From Hemerocallis citrina (Eukaryota > Streptophyta > Magnoliopsida > Asparagales > Asphodelaceae), in the NCBI GenBank assembly GCA_017893485.1, contig CM030360.1:149000147-149064146 (forward strand): a DNA stretch of 64,000 nt. The letters are read 5' to 3'. A model generated the notes under the pieces. It ran no database searches, had not been told where the DNA came from, and worked only from the letters and a program-made list of their open reading frames with translations. The position numbers and the translations under genes are program-made. The first letter of the stretch is position 1. Each line of letters starts with the position of its first letter. This document shows, in pieces, positions 12,145-23,546 of this stretch.

Positions 12145-15100
12145 TCAAACACCCTCTTGGTACTTTAGTAAATGGTCGGCGTTCCATATTCTTGGTAACT
12201 CTCTGCCTTCGAGATCTTCAAGATGATATGCTCTTGGCCGAACTACTTTGGAGACCTTGTATGGTCCTTCCCAATTCGGGGATAGCTTGCTCTTTTGGCT
12301 GGAGAATGAGATGGCTATCTTTCTGAGGACTAAGTCGCCCTTCTTGAGATCTTTGGGACAGACCCTTTTGTTGTAGACTTGCTCAATTCTTCTCCGATAA
12401 TTTTGCTGGCGAATCGAAGCTCTTTCGCGGAGCTCATCGATGAGGTCCAAATTTTCTCGGAGCTCTTTGGCGTTCTGCTCTTCATCATAGGCAATAAGGC
12501 GAGGGGATGGCAAACCAACTTCTAAAGGGATTATGGCCTCGGACTCGTAGGTGAGGTTGAGGGGCGTCTCTCCTGTGGGGGTCCTTTTTGTAGTGCGGTA
12601 GTTCCACAATACGTTAGGAAGTTGTTCTGCCCATAAGCCTTTGGCCGATTTGTCTAGTCTCTTCTTGATGCCTGAGAGGATCTGTCTATTAGCATTCTCT
12701 ACTTCACCGTTGGATTGGGGATGGGAGACGGAGGAGAAGCATTGCTGAATGCCGAGGTCTTCACATAAAGAGCGGAATGCTGTCCCTGTAAACTGTGTTC
12801 CGTTATCTGTTACTAGAACTCGAGGTATGCCGAACCTACAGATTACATTTTTCCAGAAGAACTGCAGCACTTTGTTCTCGGTAATGGTTGCCAGTGGTTC
12901 GGCCTCGATCCATTTGGAGAAATAGTCGATTGCCACGACTAGGAATTTGAGCTGGCCTGGAGCTGGCGGGAACGGACCTAGCAAGTCCATCCCCTACATT
13001 GCGAAGGGAATTAGACTCGAGAGATGTGAGTTGTGCTTGCAGTAGGCGGTGGATATTGGAGAATTGTTGGCAGGGGCTGCATTGCCGAACATGTTGCTCG
13101 GCATCTCGAAGTAGGGTAGGCCAGAAGTACCCGTAGTTCACAACTTTCTTGGCGAGGGACCTAGATCCTGAATGGGCTCTGCCTATACCCTCATGGAGTT
13201 CTTTCAAGGCATACAAGGCTTCTTCTGGAGAGAGACATCTCAAGTAGGGTCTACCATCTACTTGGGTATAGGAGCATTTGTGCAAGACTCCCTCAACGAG
13301 GGTGTACCGCTCCGCTCTCGTTCGGATTCGGCGAGCTTCTTTAGGATCTTAGGGAAGGCTTCCATCTCTAAGGAACTCAATCAAAGGCTTCATCCAGTTA
13401 TCCTTGAGTTGGACAGGTAGCGACTCTACTGAGTCGGGGACTTCTTCTTCGATGCTGGGCCTTAGGAGAACTTCGATCAGGACGGTCTGCTTGAGACCTT
13501 GGAGGGAGGAAGAGGCTAGCTTTGAGAGGGCATCTGCTTGGGCATTCTCTTCTCTAGGGATCCGCTGGAGTTGTGCCTCTTCAAACGAAGCCATGAGACT
13601 TTGGACCTTGGCTAGGTACTTGGCCATTCGGTCGTCTCGCACCTCATATTCTTCTAAGACCTGATTTACCACAAGCTGCGAGTCACTGAATATTTGGACC
13701 TGTTGCGCTCCTGCCTTGTGAGCCATGCCCAGGCCTGCTATTAGGGCTTCATACCCAGCTTCATTATTGGAAGCCTTGAAATTGATACTGAGGGAGTATT
13801 GGAGAACGAAATCATCGGGGCCTGCCAGAATAACTCTGGCTCCGCTCCCTTCGGCGCAAGAAGATCCATCTACATATACTGTCCAGATAGGGAGTCCATC
13901 TGCTGCTTGACTTACTTTCGAGATTGTGCTTTCCACTATAAATTCGGCTAGGTCTTGGGCCTTGATAGCAGTCCAGGGCTGATAAGATATGTCGTGTTGA
14001 CTCAACTCGATCGACCACTTCATTAGACGTCTAGAGGTCTTGGGCATGTGCAGAACCTACTTGAGCAGCTGTTCGGTAAGGACGACCACTGAGTGGGATT
14101 AAAAATAGGGGTAGAGCTTCCTGGCTGCATAACCAAGGCATATGCTATCTTTTCCAATCTCGGATAGCGGAGCTCAGCATCTCTAAGGACCTTTCTCACA
14201 TAATAGATAGGCTTCTGAGCCTTGTCTTTTTCCCTCATTAGGACAACACTGAGGGTTTGCTCGGAGGCAGCGAGGTAGAGGTAGAGTGTTTCCCCGAGAG
14301 TAGGCTTGTTGAGGAGTTGGGGATTGACCAGATAGGCTTTCAGTTGGTCGAACGATTCTTGCTGCTGCTGGTCCCACTCAAAGCCCTTAGCCCCCCTGAG
14401 GGCTTTGAAGAAAGGAAAACACTTTTCTCCTGACTTAGACAGGAAGCATCCTATAGCCGCGAGGCGTCCTATAAGCTTTTGAACTTCTTTCACATTTGTA
14501 GGAGGAGCCATATTGAGGATGGCTTTTATCTTCTCAGGGTTGGCCTCAATCCCCCTCTGACTGACCATGAAGCCCAGGAACTTACCAGATGAGACCCCGA
14601 ATGCACACTTTTTCGGGTTTAGTCTCATATTATGCTTCCTCACCACGTCGAAGGCTTCTTGGAGGTTGGCGACATGGTCGAACCCCTGGATACTTTTTAC
14701 TAGCATATCATCGATGTAAACCTCCATTTTCCGGCTGATCTGATTCTTGAAGACCTTATTGACGAGGCATTGGTAGGTGGCACAAAAATTTTTGAGCCCA
14801 AAGGGCATTACTCTATAGCAATAGAGACCTTGATCTGTGACGAAGGACATCTTTGAGATATCTGGGGGGAACATTATGATTTGGTTATATCCGGAGAAGG
14901 CATCCATGAAGCTCAAAAGATCATGGTCCGAAGTGGCATCGATCAAGGTGTCGATGCTGGGGAGTGGGAAAGGATCCTTGGGGCATGCCTTGTTCAAATC
15001 TATGAAGTCGATGCAAATTCTCCAACTTCCATTGGCCTTCTTAACCATTACGACATTAGAGAGCCACTCGGGATAATTGACCTCTTGTATGAACCGAACT

Positions 15101-16122
15101 TTGAGGAGCTTCTCTACTTCTTCTTTTATGGCCTGCTGGTGCTCCGGGGCGAATTTATGCCTCTTCTGCTGGACCGGTTTGGACCCCGGAGCAACACTTA
15201 GGTGGTGGACGAGGAGGTCTTCGGAAATCTCTACCATGTCGGCAGCTATCCATGCGAAGAGGTCCCGATTCCTCTTTATGCACTGGACTATATCGGAACA
15301 GAGAGCAGAGGGAAGGGTTTTGCTGATGAAGAATTTGCGGGTCGGATATTGTTCCGAGAAGAGCACTTCCTCCAGCTCGTCTACCAGTTCTGAAATAGGC
15401 TGGGTGTTCCCCTGGGGAATTTCAAGGGTCTCGAGGGAAAGGACGGGTCCTCCGGTCGAGGTCATGTAGCATTTGCGGGCCATCTCTTGACTTCCCCTTA
15501 CTTCCCCTACACCTGCCTTGGTGGGGAACTTCATTTTCAGATGATAAGCTGACGGGATGGCTTCTAAAGCAGCTAGGCCAGGTTGACCTAGGATCACATT
15601 GTAAGCGACTGGGACGTCAACAACCATGAAGTCCATTGGCTCCGTTCGGGTAGTAGGAGTTTTGCCAGCGGTTACGTCAAGGGTTATGACCCCTTCGATC
15701 ATCACTGGCACTCCCGTGAACCCATGGAGAGTGTAGCCGGCGGACTTTAGCCTGTCCCGTGATAATTTGAGTCCTCGGAAGGCCGCCAGGAAGAGGATGT
15801 TGACAGAATTGCCGTTATCCACTAGAATTCCTTCCAGTTTGAAGTTAGCCATGTGGAAGTTAATCACCAGTTCATCACAGTGGGGGGTTCGGACACCCTC
15901 TAGATCTTCATCCGAGAAAGTAACCAGGACTCCAAGACCTTTGGGAGGGGGTAGGCTGTGCACCGAATTGACTTCCCTGATGAAAGCCTTTCGAGATGAG
16001 TTAGAGGTTCCTCCCATTGGACCTCCGTAGATGAGGTGCACGATGCGCTCTTCTTCGAATTCGGAGGTCTCGTCATGCCTCTCGGTCCGCTTGTTAGCCC
16101 CCTGGGGGTGGAGGAAGATCAA
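12145..16122 (-). pseudogene. pol: Tat-1 pol: protease, RT, RNase H, second RNase H, integrase
   Basis: The protease has ILVDNGNSVNILF (about 15820). RT keeps WRICIDFIDLNKACPKDPFP, MPFGLKN and YIDD (14718-14707). RNase H follows but is cut by a frameshift near 14110. The second, Tat-type RNase H (14047-13349) shows VYVDGSSCAEGSG, NEAGYEALIAG and FSDSQLVV, so its three acidic residues are kept. A TAA at 13349-13351 interrupts the link to the integrase zinc domain (H..H..CxxC, 13230-13070). A frameshift near 13020 and a TGG-to-TAG change at 12994-12996 precede the integrase core, where AIDYFSKWIEAEP, VTDNGTQFTG and NGEVENANRQ supply D, D and E. The C-terminus has the LSPNWEGPYKV fold. It is clearly homologous to Tat-2 pol. 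Confidence 0.93.
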
Positions 16123-17917
16123 CCCGGTCCGTTCTTACAAACTTGGAGAGCTGCCCTATCCGAATAAGGGCTTCGATCTCATTCTTCAGGGCCTGACATT
16201 CATTGATGTCGTGGCCGTGGTCTTGGTGGTAGCGACACCACTTCTCCTTATCCCTCTTCTTCCCTGGAGTATTCATCTTCGGGGTAGGAGGCAGGATCCC
16301 TTCTTCCTCTACCTTTATGAGAATAGTTGAAATATTGGCATTGAGAGGGGTAAACTTTTCAAATCTGGGAGATGGACGACGCTGACCCCCGTTGTCCTTC
16401 TGGAGCTTTTTAGCTCCCTCATCTTCAGTGGCCTTCCTCTTATTTCTAGAAGAGGATCCCTCGAATGTGGGGCGATGTTCAGTTTCCTCTGCCCGGATGT
16501 ACTTCTTGCTTCTGAGGATAAAGTCAGAGAAGTCTCGTGGGGGCTTCTTGGCTAGGGAGGATCGGAGGTTCGAGTTGAGGACATTGGACTGGAAAGTGGT
16601 TGCAGTGACCGATTGGTCGAGAAAGGCGATGGACCTAGCTTTCGCGGTAAACCGCTTGACATAATCTCTTAACTACTCGCCCTTCTTCTGATTGAGGAAG
16701 AGTAGTGAAATACTCGTCTTTTTGGAGCGGCGGCTGCTCACGAAGTGGGTTATGAAGAGGGTCTCGAACTGTTCAAAAGAGAATATGGAGGATGGAGCGA
16801 GACGGGAGTACCATTCCCGAGCTGGGCCTTTGAGAGTGGCTGGGAAGGTTTTGCATAGGAGGGCATCGGAGGCTTGATGAATCATCATGAGAGTCTTGAA
16901 ACTCTTGGTGTGATCCATGGGATCTGACTCCCCCGTATATGTCTCGAACTGTGGGGGACTTGAAGTTTTCTGGAACGGGTGCCTCCATGATGGTTCGAGA
17001 AAACGGAGGTCTGCTTGGTCGGAGAGTCCTTCGTCTCAGTTCCTCATCCCTATCGAGTTGACTGAGGTGCCTCTCCATCTCGTGGAGACGGCGGTAGACA
17101 ACATCATCCCTTCGACGGTATCCTGGTGAGCCTCTGGACTCGTCTTCGTACGAAGGGGAGAATGGGCTACGGCGACGGTAGCTCGAAGACGGACGAGGAC
17201 TAAGAATATGATGGCAGTGGCTCGGAGCTTGAGGAGGACTTAGGGACCAATGGCGAAGGCTTTCAACCGGCTGAGGAGTGGGAACCCTCTGACCATTATT
17301 GTTGTTGTTTGGTGGGATGTTGAGGGCCTACAAGATTGTTGCGTGGAACTCTTGGAACTCTGCTCGGGTGATAGGTCCGTTCTGATCCCTCGGGGCTGTC
17401 GACCAGCCGGAGAATGATGCCTTCTTCGATGGTACTCCGGTCACTCCCTTTGCCTCCTATGAAGAGGGGACCTTCTGTGGTCGCAGCGGCGAGGAGATCG
17501 TGCATTTGGACGTTCTGCGCGGGAGGCTCCCTCTCGGGCCCGCCTTTCATCCAAATGGTGGCGAAGGTCCTCCTCTTTCTGCCAGTTGATGAAGACGTTG
17601 CGGAGGTCTTCTGAGGGCCGAGGATTATGGGATGCCATGGAGTCGGTGAAAGGGTTATGTACTGAGATATGGTCGCGGTGAAGAGGTTGCTTCTGAGGGT
17701 GAGGATGAGAGGTCCCTATACTAGCATTCTGTGGCCCGAGTGGAGCCTGCTGGTGTTGAAGATTTTGGAGAGGAGGCTGCCCCTGCTGCAGCGGTTGATC
17801 GGGTTGAGGAGGGAGCTGTCCCTGAGGCTGGATGGGTTGGAGGGGAGCCTCCGGTTGTGGTTGAGGAGGAGTGGGTCCACGGTTGGACCCTCTAGATCTT
17901 AGCTTCCTTGGTGGCAT
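16094..17917 (-). pseudogene. gag: Tat-1 gag
   Basis: The N-terminus MPPRKLRSRGSNRGP leads into a Pro/Gln-rich region. The capsid-like domain (16918-16672) contains LLCKTFPATLKGPAREWYSR, typical of the plant retrotransposon gag family. A CCHC-type zinc knuckle follows as CRYHQDHGHDINECQALKNE (about 16240-16180), with the IEALIRIGQL tail seen in Tat gag proteins. Frames shift near 17440-17550 and 17080-16920, and a stop lies at 16673-16675, so it is broken. The end overlaps the start of the pol frame in a different phase, which fits decay of an original gag-pol fusion. Confidence 0.9.
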
Positions 17918-17968
17918 GGCTGGAGGCGGTGTTGACCGGTGGAAGAGATTGGACTGCTATTCGTGGTT

Positions 17969-17987
17969 CTCACAGACGGCGCTAATC
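17969..17987 (-). other. Tat-1 primer-binding site
   Basis: On the minus strand, just inside the 5' LTR, the sequence reads TTAGCGCCGTCTGTGAGAA. The usual plant form TGGCGCCGTCTGTGGGAA is seen in Tat-2. The first bases would pair with a tRNA 3' end of the CGGCGCCA type, possibly tRNA-Asp; this copy carries mismatches. Confidence 0.7.
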
Positions 17988-18552
17988 TGTTGCTGCTGAA
18001 ATCGGTGTGGGGGCAAACAGATAGATTTGTGGACTCGAGGGGAGTTGAATAGTCAAACCTGAACTCCTTCACCGGAGTTTGACCGAGATTCTCTCGCCGT
18101 TGACTTACAAAAAGTGCGAAACACCGGGGTTGATTCCGGCGACGCACCCTCCGACGCTCTTGTCAGTAATCAGAAAGATTGTGAAAGAGCTTTTATTGGC
18201 AAAAGATTGATTACCTTGTAACAGTGGGGGATGGGGGGTATTTATAGCCGCCTTAGGAACCAGTTTCGGGATAAGTTCAAATCCGTACTTCCCAGTGAAT
18301 GGATAGAAGTGATCAGGACCGTTGATTAAGGACAATCATAAATCCTAATTCTATCCAGGTGGACTGGATTTCTTATGGATTGGAACCCGTACCCAGTAAG
18401 ACGGATCCGTTTATGGGTTATTGGGCCTTTGGAAAAAGGCCCAGTTCCTATTTCGGACCCGTTTGTAGGTGAAATTACCATTTTACCCCCGAGTTTTAAG
18501 ATTCATGCTCGATTTGAATAGTCTCGATTTAACCCTATTTTTAGCCATATCA
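17988..18552 (-). repeat. Tat-1 5' LTR with promoter
   Basis: 565 bp, TG..CA. On the minus strand, CTATAAATACC (18239-18248) is a good TATA box for transcription of gag-pol leftward. The 5-bp TSD GGTTC follows at 18553-18557. Confidence 0.95.
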
Positions 18553-18557
18553 GGTTC

Positions 18558-21041
18558 TATTCTCTCTTCTAGGTATGGCTAAGCAAATATGGAGTCCTAC
18601 CGGGCCAGGATCAACCACAGGGTGTCAACTATCAGCCACTTGTTGTTGGCTGATGACCTTGTTATATTCATGGTCACATTTGGGAGGAAAATTTAGTCCC
18701 TTACGAATATTCTCCACACATACTCCATGGGGTCCGGTTAAGTTGTTAATTTTGAAAAATACCCGATTACTTTCATCAGAAACCTTTTTGAATTAGCACA
18801 ACTCGACCTCACCGACATTTTCTCGGTTAACCTATGAAGAAAACTGAGAAGTAGGGGTAGGCATCGGTTGGTATCCGACCTAATATGGACTATCCACCAC
18901 CAATCCAAAGAAGATCTGTTTTTAAATTTTGTCATCCGCAACCAATCCGAACCTTAATTGGATCGGTTTCCATCCAAGCCGATTAAGCTTGGTTTGGATT
19001 GGATTGGATAGTCGGTTTGACATGCTACTTTTCACCTTCAACATTATTCATAATTTTGTTGAAATTTAAAAGATCAACTTCAATCAAACTTTAGAAACAA
19101 CCTGCTATTTAGTATATAGAAATGAATTTAAAATGAAGATTCATAAAACCACAAGTTGTTAATAAATTTTGCACTAATTGTTTGAGATTATGACGTTTAA
19201 ATGGGTGAGACAAACTACTTTTTCACTTGTATACTTCTGTAATCTTAGTTTATTATCATAAAAGAAATATTAAATAACCATAGCTAATTGAATTTCAGGT
19301 ACAATAAAAAAAGATTTAAATTACAATTTCTACTTGACTTGATTAAAGTAACTACTAAATGATACATCAACTTCATGATTCTATTAAGTTGGGCCACACT
19401 GTAAATCAAGTATTTCTCAACAACATAACACACAGGATTATGGAGAATCAAAACATAGGTAGAACAATTGCTCGGTTTGTATTAAAGAAATTAAAGAAGA
19501 CTGTTTGTATCTCCAAGGAAATGAGAAATGAATATTTTTATATTCAAGAAATTAAAGGAGAACTATATTTTTTGTGGACTTATATACCGGTCGGTTCGGT
19601 TTCATCGATTATTTGAAAGCCCCATCCAACAACCGAACCGGTCCAGTTGGTTATTGAAGATCAAGAACCGAGCCAATCCAAATACCCAAACACCCAATTG
19701 GTTTAAAAACTGGTCGGTTCGGGTTGGATTGGTCGGTTCGGATAATAGTTATCCACCCCTATTGAGAAGTACCTCGGGGTCCCTCTCTTTGCAAGTATTG
19801 AGTTAGAGTTGAATTTGATTCCCTCACGAAGAATATCAACAAAAAGATGGATGGGGTGGAAAAGGAATCTCCTCTCCAACGTGAAGAAGGACATCCTCAT
19901 CACAAGTTCATTGACATCTATCTTGACTTACCAAACGGGGCTTTGCATGCTCCCACAGGGCACAATCGCTTTTTTTTGGGGGGGGGGAGGGGGGAACCTG
20001 ATGGGCAACACATCTTTCGAAAGACCTGCTGCTCGTTGTTAGTCCGAAGGGGACCATGAGGGTTGAGATTTTGCGATATCAGAGCATGTTGGGAATTCTA
20101 TCAAAACCGAATACATTGTGGGTAAACCTTTTAAAAGCTTCATTCCCAAATACGTCATTTCTAGAGTTAAGTCCAAGTGGGGAGGTGTTCTCCTTTCTGG
20201 CATGGGATCCAACAATGCAATATGCTAAGAAAATGGTGTGTTATCAGTTGTAAAGGGGATAAGTATTTGAGCATTTAAAGATAGGTGGATCCCCAATTTA
20301 CCTGACATTCTTGCCGAGGTTTGTTTTATCTTGAACCTATTGCTGCTTAACCAAACTAGTAGTCTTGGTTCAATGAAAGCACATATGGTGAGTTCCTATC
20401 CAATCCCTCATATCGGTTCGATCCCTGCCTAGAGGACAAATTACTTTGGCTGCCTGACAAAAAGGGCATCTTCCCGTCCAGGTCTGCATGTTATAGCCTA
20501 TCTACATAGCAATATGATGTGGATCTCTCAGTATTGTACAAGACGATTTGGGGTCATAAGAAGATACAACCTCGTATCCAACACTTCGTATGTTGGACCC
20601 CCAATGACTCTCTTATATATGACCAATGAGAAAAGAACGAGATCCATCCCCAGTGTGTACCCTACATGTCTCCTTTGTTTATCAAGGCTTGAATTTAACA
20701 TACCATCTCCTCCTCTACTGTGACTTCACCATGGAAGTTTGGAATGTGTCAAGGATCGAGCACAACATCACCGCTGCTGACTCTCTCCTCACTGCTATCA
20801 AGCAATGGGCCTCAAATTCGTGTGTCGAGGTTGCGAGTCTGGAAGTATGTAGCATATTAGCATAGAAATTATGGAAAATCATATGCAATTGGACATTTAA
20901 ACATGATTGCTTCTACTCGACTTCCATTATTCACCTCACATATGGCAGTTTGAACAACACCTTCCGCCATCTTTAGCAGGATGAGAACCAGGAAAACACC
21001 ACCCACAATCTCCAAAGATCCTCGTCCTAGTGGATCAACCG
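18558..21041 (+). pseudogene. LINE-A reverse transcriptase, C-terminal part
   Basis: The reading resumes after Tat-1 with RARINHRVSTISHLLLADDL at 18597-18665, which carries the catalytic Asp pair (usually FADD). After the hAT-like insertion, YLGVPLF lies at 19771-19792, then an RRISTKRWMGWKRNLLSN / DILITS block (19825-19905), both standard for plant LINEs. The zf-RVT region (20570-20750) shows a CxxC and HLLLYCDFTMEVW. Several frameshifts separate these. The poly(A) end is not visible; sequence becomes unrecognisable towards the microsatellite at 21042, which may have replaced the LINE 3' end. Confidence 0.8.
18853..19762. mobile_element. Non-autonomous hAT-like element
   Basis: A 910-bp insertion flanked by the 8-bp direct repeat TGAGAAGT (18845-18852 and 19763-19770). 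Its ends are AGGGGTAGGCATCGG and, reversed, ATAGGGGTGGATAAC, which are short imperfect inverted repeats of the hAT type. GGTTCGG/CCGAACC motifs are clustered near both ends. Removing it restores the LINE frame region ..KLRSYLGVPLF. There is no transposase gene inside; the middle is AT-rich. Confidence 0.85.
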
Positions 21042-21043
21042 TG

Positions 21044-21112
<69 letters not shown>
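21042..21112. repeat. (GT)n(AT)n microsatellite at MULE-1 left end
   Basis: About eight GT followed by about 27 AT dinucleotides directly abut the MULE-1 terminal repeat. Confidence 0.97.
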
Positions 21113-21115
<3 letters not shown>

Positions 21116-21339
21116 CCTTCTTCCGTTGCAAACGGGTCGCAAACGGGTCTGTTCGCACAGACCCGTGCGAACTTTGATCTGAACCGTTGGATGTTTGAAC
21201 CAACGGTCCATATAATTTTTTGTAAAAATTTGCCTTAACCCGTCGTTGGGAATGACGGGTTAAGGCCAAATTTTATTTAAAAAATAGCCTTAATCCGTCA
21301 TTCCCAAGAACGGGTTAAGGTAATCTATATTCATTTGTA

Positions 21340-21578
21340 TTTGCATTCAGATCGTCTTCTTCGACGATTTCTCTCTCGCTCTTTCTTCTTTCTTTGACGA
21401 ACCCATTTCGAAAAAAACCCTAATCCTTCGTCTACACCCAAAGTTGCCCTCCTCCGTCCGCTCTCCCTCCTCTCTCCTCCAAAGTTTGAAACCCTACTCT
21501 CTCATCCCCTCTTCGAAACAAAATCGAAACCATAGTTCTCCTCCAAATCGATTCTTTGGCTTCATTTGGACCTAATTT
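21340..21578 (+). promoter_or_regulatory. MULE-1 left-TIR promoter and 5' leader
   Basis: A CT-rich segment with the telo-box-like AAACCCTAATCC (near 21415) and AAACCCTACTC ends in CCTAATTT, followed by GTAAGGT, a good splice donor at 21579. The same segment is present inverted at 35559-35790. Terminal repeats of Mutator elements act as promoters for the two internal genes, and this arrangement fits that. Confidence 0.6.
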
Positions 21579-21799
21579 GTAAGGTATAGACTATTTCTTT
21601 ACCTCAGCAATCTATATTTGTGTTTATTTTTAAATTTGTGTATACTAAAATATTTAGATAGAGGGGAAAAAATATTTTGCCTTAGTAGATTTTAGATGTA
21701 GAATTGGGTTGACTTTAACTATATTCAATTGCCGAATTTTTTTGCTTGCGTTAGTAATTTGTAGAACTAGAATTGTATATACGAAATTAGTTAGAAAAT

Positions 21800-23440
21800 A
21801 TTCAGTGCGGTTATGGTTGAAAACCCTGCAAACGACCGTAAAAAAATACAAAACTTTGCGAGTAGGTTTGTCTCACGTAGTACAAGCCACCCCAAGTTGT
21901 AGAAGTAAGTTTCGACTCACGGTTCGAGAGATACGGCCGCGTATTGCTTTCGGTTGAAAAAAACCAACTAAAGCGGTACACGGCCGTATCTCGCAAACCG
22001 TGACTCGAAACTCGCTTCTACAAGTTCGGATGGCTTGCCTTACGTGAATTCGACCAAGTCGGAAAGTTTTATAATTTTGGGATGCCATTTGTGCAGTTTT
22101 CTCAACTTCCTCGCATGAGAATTTTTTGACTTAGAATTTTGTAAGTGCGGTTAGAGTTGAAAACCCTTCAAACGATATCCAAAAAATTTGAAACTTTGCG
22201 AGTTGGTTGGTGTCTCCTATGAGAAGTCACCCCAAGTTGTAGAAGTGAGTTTCGACTTACCGTTCGAGATATATGGCCGCGTATTGCTTTCGGTTGAAAA
22301 AAACCAAGTATAGCGGTGCACAGCCGTATCTCGCAAACCGTGACTCGAAACTCACTTTTACAAGTTCGGGTGGCTTTCCCTACGTGAATTCGACCAAGTC
22401 AGAAAGTTTTATAATTTTGGGATGCCGTTTGTGCGGTTTTCTCAACTTCTTCGCATGAGAATTTTTTGACTTAGAATTTTGTAAGTGCGGTTAGAGTTGA
22501 AAACCCTTCAAACGATATCCAAAAAATTTGAAACTTTGCGAGTTGGTTGGTGTCCCCTATGAGAAGTCAACCCAACTTGTAGAAGTGAGTTTCGACTCAC
22601 GGTTCGAGAGATACGGCCGCGTATCGCTTTCGGTTGAAAAAAACTAAGTATAGCGGTGCACGGCCGTATCTCGCAAACCGTGACTCGAAACTCGCTTCTA
22701 CGAGTTCGGATTGCTTGCCCTACGTGAATTCGACCAAGTCAGAAAGTTTTATAATTTTCGGATGCTGTTTGTACGGTTTTCTCAACTTCCTCGCATGAGA
22801 AATTTTTGACTTAGAATTTTCTAAGTGCAGTTAGAGTTGAAAACACTTCAAACCACCTCCAAAAAATACGAAACTTTGCGAGTTGGATGGTGTCCCCTAT
22901 GAGAAGCCAACCCAAATTGTAGAAGTGGGTTTCGACTCACGGTTCGAGAGATACGGCCGCGTATTACCTTCGGTTGAAAAAAACCAAGTATAGCGGTACA
23001 CGGCCCTATCTTGCAAACCGTGACTCGAAACTCGCTTCTACCAGCTCGGGTGGCTTGCCCTACGTGAATTCGACCAAGTTGAAAAGTTTTATAATTTTCG
23101 AATGCCGTTTGTGCAGTTTTTTCAAGTTTATCTTTTTATAAGTAAATGAGTTAGAACTTTTTCATTGCGGTTAGACTAGATTACCCTTCAAACCACCTCC
23201 AAAAAATTTGAAACTTTGCGAGTTGGTTGGTGTCTCCTATGAGAAGCCAACCCAAATTGTAGAAGTGAGTTTCGACTCACGGTTCGAGAGATACAGTCGC
23301 GTATCGCTTTCGGTTGTAAAAAAACGAAGTAAAGCGTTACACTGTCGTATCTCGCAAACCGTGACTCGAAACTCGCTTCTACAAGTTCGGGTGACTTGTG
23401 TTACTTGAATTCGACCAAGTTGCATAGTGTTGCTATTTTT
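21800..23440 (+). repeat. MULE-1 left array of five ~340-bp hairpin repeats
   Basis: Copies start near 21818, 22156, 22496, 22836 and 23176. Each holds an inverted repeat with arms of about 45 nt: GTTTCGACTCACGGTTCGAG on one side and, reversed, GTTTCGAGTCACGGTTTGCG on the other, with GATACGGCCG nearest the loop. The whole array lies inside the predicted 5'-UTR intron (21579-23542) of the PMD gene. Short open frames here are repeat translations. Confidence 0.9.
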
Positions 23441-23546
23441 CGTTGTGTTTTGTGTGTTTTTTGCCACATTTTCGTTTTATTTATTGCTGATAGATAAATG
23501 GATGTAACCCGTATTAACTAATCTTAAATTTCTCATCCACAGATAA

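Larger units (their letters stand above)
5298..18552 (-). mobile_element. Tat-1: complete Tat-lineage Ty3/gypsy LTR retrotransposon
   Basis: The element is 13,255 bp, bounded by LTRs of 562 and 565 bp that begin TG and end CA, and flanked by the 5-bp target duplication GGTTC (5293-5297 and 18553-18557). Its coding strand is minus, so the 5' LTR is on the right. Order from the 5' LTR: primer-binding site, gag, protease, reverse transcriptase, RNase H, a second RNase H, integrase, tandem repeats, two ORFs on the opposite strand, more tandem repeats, polypurine tract, 3' LTR. The second RNase H and the antisense ORFs are hallmarks of Tat/Grande/Ogre-type elements. All genes carry stops and frameshifts, so it is non-autonomous now. 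It interrupts LINE-A and is therefore younger than it. Confidence 0.95.
21113..23440 (+). repeat. MULE-1 left terminal inverted repeat
   Basis: Inverted match to about 33480-36026. From the outside in: terminal segment with two CCTTAACCCGTC..GACGGGTTAAGG-type palindromes (21232-21318), CT-rich leader, a short unique-looking stretch, then five hairpin repeats. Confidence 0.9.

Noticed and set aside
20981..21269. Open frames with Tyr-Ile runs on both strands
   Set aside because: They translate the (GT)n(AT)n microsatellite and have no independent support. The same applies to 35901-36229.
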